Shown: positions 35,701 to 47,614, counted from the stretch's first letter. The stretch: 64,000 nt of DNA from Favolaschia claudopus (GCA_037176885.1 JAWWNJ010000177.1:62001-126000), one strand, 5' to 3'. The notes: generated by a model not told the origin, from the letters alone. Translations and numbers: made by a program.

Positions 35701-38700
35701 CCGAATCATCCAGAAGATGTACAAAGTTCTTGATTGTTCCAAGCGTGACGTTCGAGCCCATAGTGAGTTGCCGGTATTGCTCCCGAGTCTCTTTGGCGCG
35801 AACCAAGGATTGAATCTTAACAACCTTGTTCAGGTTGGCCTTATAGTAATTCATCTTCGTGCGGAACGCCTTGCGCTGCATTGCCCCTCGCAACATTGCC
35901 TGCAACAACGTCGCAATGGGTTCACTCCTATGAAGATGGTCCCGCCATGCATAATAATCCTGGCGGACGAGCGCCCCCCGACACGCAGCCTGAGTACCAA
36001 CAACATCCGGCGCAACAAACCCAAGACTCCGCGTCAACTCTCGGTGTCGATTGCGAGCTATAGACGCGCGTGCAAGGGCCTGGAAACCGCCGACAGAGAC
36101 AATTGTCTGCGCCTGTGCCAACGCCTTCTTGACACCATGATGTTGCTGGGTGGCGATCTTCGCCCTCGCCAAAGCCTGAAAGCCAACGACAACAGGTGTC
36201 GCTTTCCGAAGACCGCGAATGAGCATGAGCAGCCGTTTCCGAGCAAGGTACGTTCTAACAGCCGCTTGGATGCGCACTACGACGTGCGAGACGTCTTCCA
36301 GTTTGGCTAGTTGATTGCGTACGCGCCGCCGTATCAAGACGCCGCGACAATGAGCCTGCAACGCAACGAAACTACGCTCATGGTGCCGCAACATGCGCTC
36401 TCGACGCATTGCAGCCCTGCGAGCAAGCACACCTCTCGCCAAAGCCTGTAAAGCCACAACCGAGAACTGTATCGCTGGTCGCGAGAAAGTCTTGGCCATT
36501 TCATTGTGGGAATTGCGAGCTATCCTGGCGCGTGCGGCTGATTGAAGCTTAGAGACATAGACATTGCTCGATCGCAAAGCCGCCTTTAGTCGGGCAAACC
36601 TGCGCCGCTGGAGTACACCTCGAAGCTGGGCTTGGATTTTGACGACATAACGAGCCGAGTGCGCAATTTCCCTGAGTCGAGCATGCCACCTTCTGCGCAG
36701 AATCATAGCACGCGCTGCAGCCTGAAGGGTGACGACCCAAGGGACGATGTCACGTTGTGCCCTGCGTAGTTGATGTAGGCGGCGCCGCACAAGAGCGCCA
36801 AAACAGTGTGCTTGAAATTGTCGTAGATGTCGCTCGGTAAGTTGCATACGAGCCCGTAAGATGGCCTGGTGCTGTCGGACAAGATATCCACGAGCGACAC
36901 ATTGGAGGGCAAGAATGGATGACTCGTTCTCCTCAAGCAGTCGATCCCGACCTGAGAGAGGTTCAAGTAAGACTGAGATCGTGAGCGAGAAGGTTCAAAC
37001 TACACACGTTCTTCCTCCGTCTCAGGCTCGGGTTCCTCATTGATCTCTCTCGCAAGTTCGTTCCCAACATTCTTGAAGTTGGGCATCGCAATCCCAGCAT
37101 CTTTCAACCCCTTCTGCGTACGCTGCAGTTGGTCGTCGGAGAATTGCAAGGCGCCAAGTAGATTGCCAATCCGCTGCGCCATTCCGCGCCGAGCAAGTAG
37201 ATGACTGAGAGAGTTCATTGAGCGCATGCAACCAGAAATGAAAACTGCGTACCTCAAAGCGTGTATACAGTAGATCACCTTCGGCAGATTCTTCTTCTCG
37301 TACAGGTCTGTCAACTCGAAGATAAAGCCCTTCGCGCACAATGAGCAACGGTTTGTTAATAGTAGATGACGCGCACCTCGGGCAACCCTATTTCACGAAC
37401 AAAGTTGAAGAAATGGTTGATATTATCGGAATGACGGAAATCCAGTTTCGGTGCCTACACCCCACGATCAGTTTGGACCTCGCGAAGAAAAGAAAGAAAG
37501 GCACATCGTAAATCTTCTTCACTGCCCCCGGCCTAAATACTCTTACAAGCTTCGCCAACACAACACCATTCCTCAATCCATCCTCCAACTCCACTACACC
37601 AAACTCCAGCTCCTCCCCAAGACATCCCTCAATCCACTGCTGCGCCTCTCCGACGTGACACAGATACTCATACGCCTGAATCAAATGCCGTTGCGTGTCC
37701 GCCCACAGCCCTCGCGTCAGACGCGCCGAAGGCAGCGGGGAAGCGGGAAGAGGGGCCGTGTGTCGATTTAAGCGGACACGCCCTGGAACACCGGTCACAG
37801 CTGCTGCACCAGGCGGGACGGCGGCGGTCACAGGAACGTCTCCCGGCGGCGGTGACCGCAACGGCACAGCGAATTGTACCTCACCACGACCACCACCTTC
37901 TTCCCTCCCACGCAGCCTCGCAGCACGCTTCGACTCGCGGGACTGCTGCTCAATGACCTGATCCCTCTCTTCATCGCCATCCCCACTGGCAATACGCGGC
38001 AGATGTCGACCCAATTTTCTTCCCCCGACAACGAGATGGTCACCATATGTCGACGCCTTATTATTACGATTCGCCATGTACGAGCTGCGATACGGCGGCG
38101 GAGACATGACTGACGACGCTTCGGCGGGGAGGATCTCCGAGGGCAACGGCGGAGCCGTGTCGCGCTCGGCGAATGTTGAGGTGGATGGACCGGGCGATGG
38201 CCGTGTTACAGTTAGGTCTGGAGTTGACGGACCATACAGAGAACCGTAGTGGGAAGTCGGCCGTCGGGACGGGGAGTTCAAAGGCTTGGGGAATTCGCGG
38301 GTGGGCCGGGAGGGAGAGGCGGGAGTTGAGGCTTCGCTGGAAGCTAAGAAGGGGGAATTTATCGGTTTGGGGAGGTCGCGGGTGCGCGAAGAAGAAGCAA
38401 ATTGGGAGGCATCGCCGGTGGCTACGGCATCGAGTGTCTGCGCGCGAGACCGTACGCTCGGACCACGTACAACACCGACGCGAGACGACGACGGCGAAGG
38501 CGTGGGGGATGGGAGTGCGGGCAGGTCTTTGTTGCTCAAAGCAGACGAAGACGAAGATGGAAACGCCGCCGATGAAGGCAAGAAAATGCGATTTGAGGTG
38601 CTCGCAAAAGAGGTAGACGGTGAATTGGAGTTCTCGACCGATATCCCCGTCGTATTCGGGGACAAGGGCGAAGCAATGATGGGGGCAGGCATGGTCTGGC

Positions 38701-39199
38701 GCTTGAGGTATTTGGGTGTGCGCTGCAAATCGCTGCCTTTAACAGCAGAATCATCCGTCGATACAGACGACCGCATAGGTGGTGGTGTCGATGGACGACG
38801 ATCCGGCCTCGATATTGAGCCTGTCGGCGATGCAAGACCAGAGGATGAGGTGGGAGACGCCACGCGAGAGGATCCCGTCGTTCTACTCGATTCATCCCCA
38901 TTACCAGCTGCCTCGCGAATGCGCTCCTCCCACTTTGCAGTGTCGAGACTGTGGGTGACCTTATGAGAGGGTGTCCAGCGACGCGTAGATCCGCCTGTGG
39001 GTTGAGAGAGGAGTCCTGCTACGCCGCTGCTAGCGCTGATGCTGCCAGTGGTTTGAGAGTTGCTGCGAGAAAGAAGACCGCCGCCGCTACGGGAAGATGT
39101 GCGCTCGAGGAGACGAGTCTGGTATCCAAAGGCGGTGGGGGGCGCATTGGAAGACGACGAACTAGCTGGCTTAGACGGCGGAGACCGCGCTCCGTCCAT
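32785..39199 (-). CDS. IQGAP-family cytokinesis scaffold (Iqg1/Rng2-like)
   Basis: Ras-GAP-related scaffold that organises actin, myosin and calmodulin at the division site or septum. The start is MDGARSPPSKPAS at 39199. About 490 Ser/Pro-rich residues precede the calponin-homology domain (TRGLWADTQRHLIQAYEYL, EELEFGVVELEDGLRNGVVL). About twelve IQ-like repeats follow in 35900-36850 (for example IQAQLRGVLQRRRF, LQAHCRGVLIRRRV, FQALARASIARN). The GAP-related domain has PYNIRYLARETLLALR, CIGRLVYYRYINPAIV and a RasGAP C-terminal block with SPRQFDKLHLTMSSN. A final intron (gtatgtcgg..ctaccag) gives the end NKKFYA, stop 32785-32787, as in other IQGAPs. IQGAP GRDs usually bind Cdc42/Rac without GAP activity; the arginine finger was not checked. 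Confidence 0.92.
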
Positions 39200-39423
39200 C
39201 TGAGCGAAGTTTGTCGCGGGACGCTATGAGGCCAGAATAAAAGTACAGTAGCAGATGATGATGGCCTATTCGCAGGCGCGCGTCACGAAGAGTCACACCA
39301 TTTCACTTGCTCATCGCAACCACGATCGTCTATTGGGTATACAGCACAACAAATGATTCTATTTTACCCTCCAACCATCCAAAATTATTAGATACAGCAC
39401 AGATCCTTTCCGTCGATTCAGAC

Positions 39424-40595
39424 TCATTCAGTCTTTTTGTGGCCGTTCACGCCATTCGTTTTGGGTTTCGAGGGTGTGAACCGCTTCCTCAACGCCGAAA
39501 CCATCTTCCCGAGCCTGCGTAGTTGCGTGTCAGCTATGCTAGCCATCGAACACGCAAGAACAACGCACCAGAACCAATTCAGCCCCTGCAATAGTACATT
39601 CCCCACACTTATCGACACCAGCGCCGTCGTCGAGATGTTGGCCCTGTTCTCATATAAACTGATATAAAACTGGTAGGACTGTGAGATTGTTCAGCCGGCC
39701 AGTATGACACTTTCCAAGAAGCAGATGCACCGTATACCCGCCATATACGATCCGCACAAAAAAGAAGGCGAGGATGAGGCAGACACCGTTGAAGGCTTGG
39801 AGGATGCCGCCGGTCAGGTTCATTTTGTCGAGAGCCCTAAGAAAAAGCATTCAAGGTCCCATTCGATCCCGGGACCTGACCCGCCTACCAGTGGACATTC
39901 AAGAATATTGTGCTCCTGCATTGCGTTGGTCAATTACCAACAGCGACAAGCATTTTGAAACGGCGCACGCCTCCCATAACAAACACCTTGACGCGTAGTA
40001 CGCGAGAAAGGGTTGCTACCATTACTAATTAGCGTCCCTAAGATTGAAAGCCACAAAAACTCACAAAAGACTCGAAATAGATAACAAAGCAAGCCAAGCC
40101 GTGCAATACGAATCCTATATCCTCGAAATTGAACACAGCATCGAGAAAATCCCATAAGAAGTAGCTTGAATGAATTAGAAAATTTTTGAGAGCAAGGGGT
40201 TAGGGAGACGCACGCAGCTGCAACAGCTTGCACTGTTCCACTCCGCTCATGCCATCCATACACCCTATCCTCGTTTAACTCAGGCAACGCCAGACAACGC
40301 AGCGCAAGCGGCAGAACGACTAGCGCGTGCACTTGGGAGACAATATGAATTGCCCTGGGATATAGGTTCAGTTCGATGCGCGTCGCTCTCTTTGTTTTTC
40401 GCGATTTGGAACCCACCAATTATTCCGCTTCCTCTTACCCATGCCCTTCCATTGCGCGTAAAACAAGTAACGAGCAAACAGGGGCACAAGCACTAAATGA
40501 ATGGCCGTGAAGAGTACAAGAGAGGCAACGAAGGTGGGGAGGTGAGGGCGCAGTTTCGGAAGATGGCGGTCTAGTTGGTGGTAGATTGGGTCCAT
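39424..40595 (-). CDS. TLC-domain membrane protein (TMEM56/TLCD4-like)
   Basis: Multi-span ER-type protein with a TRAM/LAG1/CLN8 domain but without the LAG1 His-His motif; probably lipid-related, exact role unknown. The ATG is at 40595 (MDPIYHQLDRHLPKL). Splicing yields TFVASLVLFTAIHLVLVPLF, HIVSQVHALVVLPLAL, AYFLWDFLDAVFNFEDIGFV, LHGLACFVIYFESF, FLAYYASRCLLWE, NVHWALDKMNLTGGILQAFNG and FFVRIVYGGYTV. A final span SISVGNVLLQGLNWFW and a basic tail end PKTNGVNGHKKTE (TGA 39424-39426). The order HxxxV, YFLWD, FxxHG, LRPFL/YY and LDKMN is the TLC pattern of TMEM56 proteins. At least six introns, several inside codons. Confidence 0.82.
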
Positions 40596-40888
40596 GGTGG
40601 TCGTGGGTGCAAGAAAGAAGACCAAGATGAAAATGACGGATAATCGTAACACAACTGCGGCAGCATCGTGTTGGCGGTGTGAGACCGAGCATTGGTCAAG
40701 ATTTGATTGTAATGTTCCCGGCGCCTCAATAATTCGACCTCACCGTTCTCTGGGTTCAAACGTTCATGAGGGGGAAGAACTTCAAGCAAGTGTGTGATGT
40801 CATGTCGCGATTGACAATCTTTACAACTCCCGATATGGATTCAAGTACAAGCATTAGATATAAATTTACACAGAAATACAGTCGCCCA

Positions 40889-43071
40889 TTACTCCTCTGC
40901 ATCTTCCTCGAGGACACTATGAACCCCAAGGTCAAGAAATATCTGGCACACCGATTCCAAGGACTCACCATTCCTCTGAGTTTACTTCGGCTGGCTGGTA
41001 CGTTGAAAACACAAATGCTGTTCCGCCAACGAAACTACCGGGATTGAATACATGACACCCCGTGTAGGTGACCTTGTATCTGTCGTATTTGTCGGCAAGG
41101 ACAATCTGCAGGAATCACAGGTTAATAAATTCCGAATGGGCCAAGAGTGGAAACCGACTGCAGTTGGTAGCGGGTATAACCGCAAAGAATGGTCGTAGTC
41201 TGACAGAGTAGCCTGGATATTGACAGTCAAGGGGCAGAGATGACTCTGGTCAAGGATGGATTGAACCAACTGCGATATAGATCAGAAGACGGGTCAATCA
41301 ACAGACGAACGACTCTTACAAATTTCTTGAGGTCGTCACTTCGAGCATCTGGTTTTACTCCAACGACGTTTCTCAACATTTTGGCCATTAGATCTTCCCG
41401 TAATACGACGATCTCTTGATCGAAAAATTTGATTCTGCAAGGATTTGTCGCGAAATGGACTTTTGGTACCCTTGCCTTTAGCCGGCCAACGAAACTCGAT
41501 AACAGAGGTCGCCGAGGCAAGATCGAGTTCACCGCTACATCAAGTGGTCCCGGTACAAACACGAAATGTGTCGAGCGAGTGATCATTGGGTAAGAGGCAA
41601 TCAGGTCCGCCAGTGCATCGAAGTTCTCTGTTGGTGGGTTGTTATTGGAACAGCACCAAGTGCGGAATGCGCCAACCCTGATAACGTTGAACATCTCGGC
41701 CTTGACCGTGACTTATTGATTTACTGGTGAAGTTTCCACAGAGAACAATGAGCTTTGGCACGAAACGATTTTCGACACAGTTCTCAAACATCTTCTGGAG
41801 AGCCGGTAGAGTCCGGGGATTGTCTAACCACACGTCCGAGAGAAAAAAGAAATTCAAATCCGAGAGCTCTTCCCGGACGCGGACGGATAGCTGGGACTGG
41901 GAGAAACATTAGCTTGATTGGCGCGTAGGATGTAGAAACCTACATCTTCTAGTAAAGATGTCGCACCCTTGCCCAGAAAATCGATATGACCATATATTGA
42001 GCTAAACCGTTCAAATTTGAGCTAGCGTGAGTGTACAAGGTGCAATAACACCTACCGCGCTGTTTCCCGGGGCTCGCATGGAGGTTGTCCGATTGCAATG
42101 ATCTCCAGCGTGCCGTCTTCAGTGTACTCGCCCTCCACGAGAGCGAAACATCCTTCAGTGAAAAGACCATCTCCAGGCTCATCCTAGGATGACTTGTATT
42201 TTTCCGTCTGTAAGATACCAGATAGGAAGGAGATATACTCACGAGCTTCGAGAAGTCAAGCTCAACACTTCCGTCGGCATCCTCGATACACAGTTTTCCC
42301 TCTTTGGAATGAGCTAGCATGCCTAAGAGTAGGAAACGTTCTCCAGCACGACCTAAAAGCTGCTTCGTGGATTTTAACTGGTGAGGCCTGAGCGAACGTA
42401 ACTGGTTCAGACATTAGTAGCTTACTGTCACCAACTTCTCTCTGTCTCGTGAAGGCAAGGTGGAAGGGGCAAAGTGTTCATTCCGCAGAACGCACTGTTT
42501 GATGATATTGAGCCGATTTCGCATAGCGAATACCCGCGATTCAGGGGTCCCCGACATCGTTAAGGGAGCTGAGAATCTGGCACACAAGGTCAGCTTGTTC
42601 AACTCTGCGCCAGAGACACTCACTTCTCAAAAGTCCCGCGCTCGGAAGACCAATTCCAGAGGGGCATTTCGAACGCGTCTATGACGAAAAGGTGGCTTTC
42701 GGGGTCAATGGCTTCTTTCCCTTGATCTGTCCGTTGCCCTTGGTCTTGCAGGGACTCATAGACGCGTTGAAGAACGTCGATCGACACTTTCATCGTTGCA
42801 TCTGAATTTCCCGGTCAAAGAAAGATCAAAGTAAAGGATATAATGTGCACATACCATCTTGCTTGTTGTACTCTCTCGCAACTATTTCGATCGAAGACTC
42901 AACGTCGGCGTCTTCAATCTCATTGTTGTCCAAGATCGTCTCGAGCAGCTCAAGCGTGTCTGGACCCAAGGAATTACTGTATTTTCGAAATACCTGACCC
43001 AGTTGAGTCAACGAAGCAGTAGATACGCCAGATTATACTTTTATGATGATTCTCTGGCGCGCGTCGGCCAT
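40889..43071 (-). CDS. DPB2: DNA polymerase epsilon subunit B
   Basis: Non-catalytic second subunit of the leading-strand polymerase, which also links it to the CMG helicase through GINS. The start is ATG 43071 ([20 protein letters not shown], across one intron), followed by [20 protein letters not shown], the N-terminal helical domain. The inactivated calcineurin-like phosphoesterase core includes [76 protein letters not shown] and [20 protein letters not shown]. It ends with [14 protein letters not shown], and a last intron (gtgagtcct..ttcatag) gives [13 protein letters not shown] and TAA at 40889-40891. An ACGCGT box lies 22 bp upstream of the ATG. Confidence 0.93.
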
Positions 43072-43093
43072 GATTTCGCGTCGTGCTCTTCAG

Positions 43094-43099
43094 ACGCGT
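43094..43099. promoter_or_regulatory. MluI cell-cycle box (ACGCGT) upstream of DPB2
   Basis: Palindromic ACGCGT, 22 bp upstream of the DPB2 start codon. In yeasts this is the MBF (Mbp1-Swi6) site used by G1/S genes including DNA polymerase subunits. The same hexamer occurs upstream of the CENP-A gene here. The site is visible; its use in this fungus is inferred, and its position so close to the ATG is unusual. Confidence 0.4.
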
Positions 43100-43153
43100 C
43101 GCGGTCTGTCGCGGTTGTGGAAGAAAGGTGTGACGACGTCACACTTGACTCCC

Positions 43154-43161
43154 CATTTAGC
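43154..43161. repeat. Left target-site duplication CATTTAGC
   Basis: Exact 8-bp copy of 43853-43860, directly flanking the inverted-repeat element. An 8-bp duplication is expected for hAT and a few other DNA-transposon superfamilies. Confidence 0.85.
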
Positions 43162-43852
43162 AGGACCGGTGATTTTCCCAGGTGAGGTGAAATACCGGAG
43201 TCCGGACAAAAAATCTCAAAATCGCTGCCACCTCAGGCCCCAGTCCGGACAAGAATGGGTCCTGAGCGAAAAATCTCAGGTTCGAGCGTCCGGACAATGA
43301 GTTTCGGGTCGACGCGCTCGGATTTCCAGTCCGGACAACAATGACGCGGGGATTCGGGATTTTCCACAACAATGTTCATGCTACCGTCGTCTTCCAAAAC
43401 GGCCACTTTGTGGCCAGTGAACTCGAGTCATGAAGCATAATGAATACGCTTTAATCAACTTCAATGCCACCCTAGCCATTTGCTATCCTCCACATTTCAT
43501 TGCCTTTGGGGCCTCATGTGTACTATGGATGCTACAGAACAGCAGTGGCATTGTTCAATACGGTGCAGCGGCGGGGCCGGGAGTTGATATTGAAGACGAA
43601 GACGACGTAGGCGGCGCGTATAGTACTTAGAAGCACCGGAATTTTTTTGCTTTCGCGATTTTTCGCGATTTTCTGGGATTTTTGCGAAATTTTGGGCTTG
43701 TATCAAAGTCCGGACAAGAATTGGCGGATTTTGGAGGGTCTGAGCGTCGATCCGGACAAGGAGCTGGACTGCTCAGACGCGCCCAGTCCGGACAAGAAGT
43801 GGTGAGCGTGGGGATTTCGTATCAAACCTCACCTGGGAAAATCACCGGTCCT
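43162..43852. mobile_element. Non-autonomous hAT-like DNA transposon (MITE), 691 bp
   Basis: The ends are perfect 27-bp inverted repeats beginning AGGACCGGTGATTTTCCC, at 43162-43188 and 43826-43852, flanked by the identical 8-bp duplication CATTTAGC. Inside, seven direct copies of TCCGGACAA cluster near the ends: 43201, 43244, 43289 and 43330 on the left; 43709, 43751 and 43787 on the right. Short subterminal repeats serve as transposase-binding sites in hAT elements. No transposase is encoded; the only frames (43430-43630 plus and a short antisense one) have no similarity I recognise. The middle, about 43500-43625, may be captured host sequence. Perfect ends and duplication suggest recent insertion. 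The hAT label is inferred from the duplication length. Confidence 0.85.
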
Positions 43853-43860
43853 CATTTAGC
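43853..43860. repeat. Right target-site duplication CATTTAGC
   Basis: Exact match to 43154-43161, immediately right of the terminal inverted repeat ending at 43852. Confidence 0.85.
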
Positions 43861-43974
43861 CTTCACTCCGCGTGACTGACCACCACATTGTCAAGACATT
43901 GAACTGCTGAAACACCCACACTCGTTGCTCGATATTCCAATACTCGCGGCTATACTAATTTCAACAAACGTCTT

Positions 43975-45536
43975 ATGATTTCTGCTCTGGATTGCGACCT
44001 TAGACCAGGCTCGGGTTTGGGGATCTTTGAATTAGGTATGCACGTTCCGTCGCGTTTCACAGCGCGCGGTCGACCACTAACGTCTCTGCAAGGCTCTTCT
44101 TTGTGGAATATCTTGGACTTGCTGCGGCGGCTGCAGCATGCTTTCCCCCATGCAGATATCAAATACGACCAAGACGCATCATCCACAACACCCATTGTTG
44201 TACACATACGGCCGGTGAGGCTCTCCGCGCATCCAATACGTTGTTCTTAGGGATTTAACACATGAGCATCTGGACCTTCTATTCTCCGGAAAGCAACAAC
44301 GTCTACATACTATCGTCCTGCGCAAACTGCGGCATGGCGACCCCCCTGTAACTCTACGATATAAGGACACAGTGCTCTCATCTCCCGACAATGTTCTGAA
44401 ACGAGTGTCCGTGAGTCGTACTTTCGGGCCAACATACCCCCCTCCCGGCGATGACCTAAGAGCCGATTTGCGATACCCTGGAGTTTGGTTCAGTTTTGAA
44501 GAGGATGGGATGGGGGATGGACTGAAAGGCATACAGTCTGAAGATCGAATGCACGAGGTTAAGCGAGTGATTGTCTCCCAGAAGGAACTTGATGGTGAAG
44601 ACCGTGATGCTCTGGGGGAACCGGTCGAATGTCCTGTCATGGACGGTGACGTCTCGAGCGCAATTGTCAAGGTATTCTTCCCAGTAGTGCATGTTCGAAA
44701 CAGTGAATCATGATCATTTCAGGTCCACGAGGGGGTTGATCTATATTTTCACCCCGTGGCCACAGCTCAGCCTGTCAACATAAGACTAGGCGAAACCACG
44801 GCTCAGGATTTGACAATTGATTTAGGGCCACCTAGCCGGGTACACTACAAGGAGGATGACAGAATGACAATACATTCAGCTACACGTCCTACCGATAGCT
44901 CGGAAGCTGCTTGTTGGTGACTTTTATACACAATGGTTAGACCCAACTGAACGGATTACTTTGGCAGACTTCTACAATTATTTTCAACATGGTCTCGACT
45001 TTCTATTATCGTCCAATCATGTTGTCACGAAGATCGTTCTTCACTCCAATATCGTGCGTTGCTTCGTAAATTGGGTCGAGCAATGTTCATCCTTGATAGC
45101 CTGGTTCCCCTCTCTTCCAACGATACAAGCGCTGTAACTGGGAAATCGAGAGCACCCCAGAAGACGATGAAGACGGTCAGATTCTCAGTATCCCATCCTT
45201 TCGAGACTCATGGATAGTAGATACGCCACCCCGCAAACGATTTTACGACCGAGTATGAAGCCAATATGTGCTGCAGTCAGCTGCTTACAAACCTTTTCAC
45301 AGTTTGAGACAATCAGCCATTTTTTGTCACCCCGCGACCCTCCTCCTTCTATGCTCCTCGACCGCACCGACGACGAAGAGGCAATGACACTCCCCAACGC
45401 CACAACTCGCCGTATGCGCGAAACCCGTTTCTGTTGACTCTGAATATTCTGATTTCTCTCTTCAGTTCACGGTTACGATGGTATCATCTTAGAGGTTTCT
45501 GAATCGTCACAGGTGGTGGCGGTCATGCTGTTTTGA
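43975..45536 (+). CDS. PHAF1/UPF0183 family protein
   Basis: Homologue of human PHAF1 (C16orf70), a protein recruited with BCAS3 to autophagosome-forming membranes; its role in fungi is unclear. The start is ATG 43975: MISALDCDLRPGSGLGIFEL, the typical UPF0183 opening. An in-frame 57-nt intron is removed before GSSLWNILDLLRRL. Exon 3 is best begun after the acceptor at atgag (44259), giving VHIRP-HLDLLFSGKQQRLHTI. Downstream are SRTFGPTYPPPGDDLRADLR, YPGVWFSFEEDG, NYFQHGLDFLLSSNHVV, RYKRCNWEIES, PPSMLLDRTDDEEAMTLPN and the end GYDGIILEVSESSQVVAVML (TGA 45534-45536). The splice around 44915-45060 is not fully resolved. The hAT-like MITE lies 123 bp upstream of the start codon, in the promoter. 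Confidence 0.82.
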
Positions 45537-45638
45537 GTGGTTAGGAATGTGTACGAGATACGAACATGTTGTACAAATTATAATTGATACTGTAATGTAA
45601 TACATATTCACTTTCAAGCAACAAGAACATCGAGTCGC

Positions 45639-46127
45639 TCATAGATCAACACCGCCGCCCTCATTCGCCTCGGTTGTAGTTATAGGCTCAGCTTTTCGGG
45701 GAGGCGGCGGCGCATCGATATCGTAGTGACTCCCAGCCACAATTCCCTTGTCGAGCAGCGCCGTTTTGAGCATCGAGACGCGTTCCGTTTGCGAACCTCT
45801 ATCACCAAGATTTGAAAACGAGACAAATGATGTCGAAACAAACCGTACATAACCGTCTCATTCTCCTCAATGGCTTTGGTTACGAACGCGGGGAGACCCT
45901 GGTGAGCATTACTCTTATATCAATAGATCGCAGTACACACCTCGCGTTATTTCAGGGTCTTCTCCACCAGGCTGCGAAGCAACGTGCTCTTTCAGCATGA
46001 CCTGAGTTTCAACCAGACGCTTCACAGAATCCTGAAGACGCGATATCTCTGTAGTGATTGTCTCGACGTCAAGGAGCTTGGCTTCGGACAGAGTAAAAGG
46101 CTGTTTATAACGCGGTTTGTATTCCAT
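45639..46127 (-). CDS. Small coiled-coil hypothetical protein
   Basis: About 125-130 residues, no family recognised. The ATG at 46127 gives MEYKPRYKQPFTLSEAKLLD. A long helix follows, VETITTEISRLQDSVKRLVE then TQVMLKEHVASQ, with heptad-like hydrophobics. After a short intron comes FVTKAIEENETV, after another SQTERVSMLKTALLDKGIV. The Pro/acidic tail is DAPPPPRKAEPITTTEANEG and the stop is at 45639-45641. The shape (two helices joined by a Pro/Glu loop) suggests a small complex subunit. It converges with the PHAF1-like gene, about 100 bp apart. Confidence 0.6.
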
Positions 46128-46356
46128 GATTTTGGTTGCTTGGACTGCGTGTCAAGTGAGGACTTCAAGTCAGAGGCAAAAGAATTGGCTTATGTAACAT
46201 TCGCTTGCGTGTCGACACTCCCAATTTGGCGACTCACCTCCACTCGCTCGATATAGTAATTTCTCAACGTCAATGTGACAAGGACCGTGTGTTCCGCTCA
46301 CAACAGAGGCGGTGACTTGTTACAATGAATTACAAGTGTACATATCGTCGACGGAG

Positions 46357-47388
46357 TCAAGAAGTAAATACTTCGGGCCAGATCTGTCTCAGTTCCTCTA
46401 AATCCGATATCACCTCCACGCCGTTATTCCCATCGACAAGTCTCTCGCTGCCAATTTCTTTGACTTTGCCTCCTTCTACGTGGACGAGCCCTGCTCAATA
46501 GTCAGATCATGCATCCTGTCAAAGACTTTAGACTGACTGACCTGCTTCACAGAAATGGGCGACATGGCCCCATCCCAGGGTGCGCGCAGCATCTGCGTTG
46601 ATTCTACTGTCGTCTACAAAATAGCATTTGCTCAGGTCTGTGACCTGTGCCTTGGCCAGGGCTTGAAGGACTCGTTGGTCCTGCGTTTTCGAAGCTTTCA
46701 GTCGACTTACCGGCATGATAATATCGAGCGTCCGGCTTGCACGCAAAATCAGGTTGCTGATAATCACAGAAGATAACACCGTCTATTTGGTCGTCTACAT
46801 TGAGGATACGCAAAACACGTTCGGCGTGCTTGGATATGGGCGAATCAGAATGCGAGGATGGGCAGGCTGAAACTGCTCACAGGGCGGTAAGCATTAGTAA
46901 GAGCCCAGACGTTTGTCTTGGAGCGGTCAATATCTTGCAGGAGTTTCCGTAGACGCGGGTTCGGACTGAGAAATTTTTCGAGAGGCAGTGAACCGTCGCA
47001 TTTGCTATCGAAATCGACAGGATCTGAGAGGGTACTCAGCTACCGTAACTTGCTGTCAATAGATAACATGGTCGAACCAACGTCGTGATGCGCGATCAGC
47101 CCACGGAGGGCGAGTCCATATTGTGTATAGTATTTGAGATGGAGCTCAGATGCCTCAGCTTCTTCGAGACCCAGAGTGAGAAAGTAATCGTGAATTTTCT
47201 TTCCCATTGCAGCAGAGATTCCTAAGTAATCTCATCGCAGCCTGTGGATATTGGATACTTGGGAAAGCTTACCTGTGCTAGCCGAGTAGAGGGTGTTGTC
47301 TGGGTACCTTGTTGACGGAAGACGCGCCAGATGTATTTGCTCTCCTACCTATGTCGAGGAAAACCGTGTATTTGTGGTTGGCACTCAT
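46357..47388 (-). CDS. Pyrimidine 5'-nucleotidase, HAD family (SDT1/PHM8-like)
   Basis: Haloacid-dehalogenase phosphatase that dephosphorylates UMP/CMP or lysophosphatidic acid in yeast relatives. The start is ATG 47388 (MSANHKYTVFLDID). Splicing restores motif I DIDNTLYSAST, with nucleophile and acid Asp. The cap region KIHDYFLTLGLEEAEASELH, LKYYTQYGLALRGL follows. Motif II is in WALTNAY, motif III Lys is in ACKPDARYY, and motif IV is in CYFVDDSRINADAART. The end is LEELRQIWPEVFTS with TGA at 46357-46359. All four HAD motifs are present, so it should be active. It is divergent from the eL6 gene with about 225 bp between starts. Confidence 0.9.
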
Positions 47389-47564
47389 CGTGGCGGTTCA
47401 GAGGAGAAAGGAAAGTTGATTCAAGCAACGTTCAGCATCACTAAGCGACGTTTACGTGATCATGATCCTCCGACTCCGGACCGGGACCGGAGATCGCAGC
47501 CACCGAAACGTGACTGACCAGTTTTGTGCACAGCCACCATCATCAAGCGGTCTTACACCACCAA

Positions 47565-47614
47565 GTATGAATTTCTGAATATCGCTGCTGCCCAGCTCAT
47601 TCTCTCCCTCCCAG
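47565..47614 (+). other. Probable leader intron of the eL6 gene
   Basis: The stretch gtatga..tcccag immediately precedes the start ATG at 47615. A 50-nt intron in the 5' UTR would place the start codon at the first base of the next exon, as in the uL6 gene at 13719. The donor is inferred. Confidence 0.5.

Noticed and set aside
43430..43630. Small protein encoded in the MITE
   Set aside because: 66 residues with no similarity to transposases; the element looks non-autonomous. Possible captured host sequence is noted with the element.
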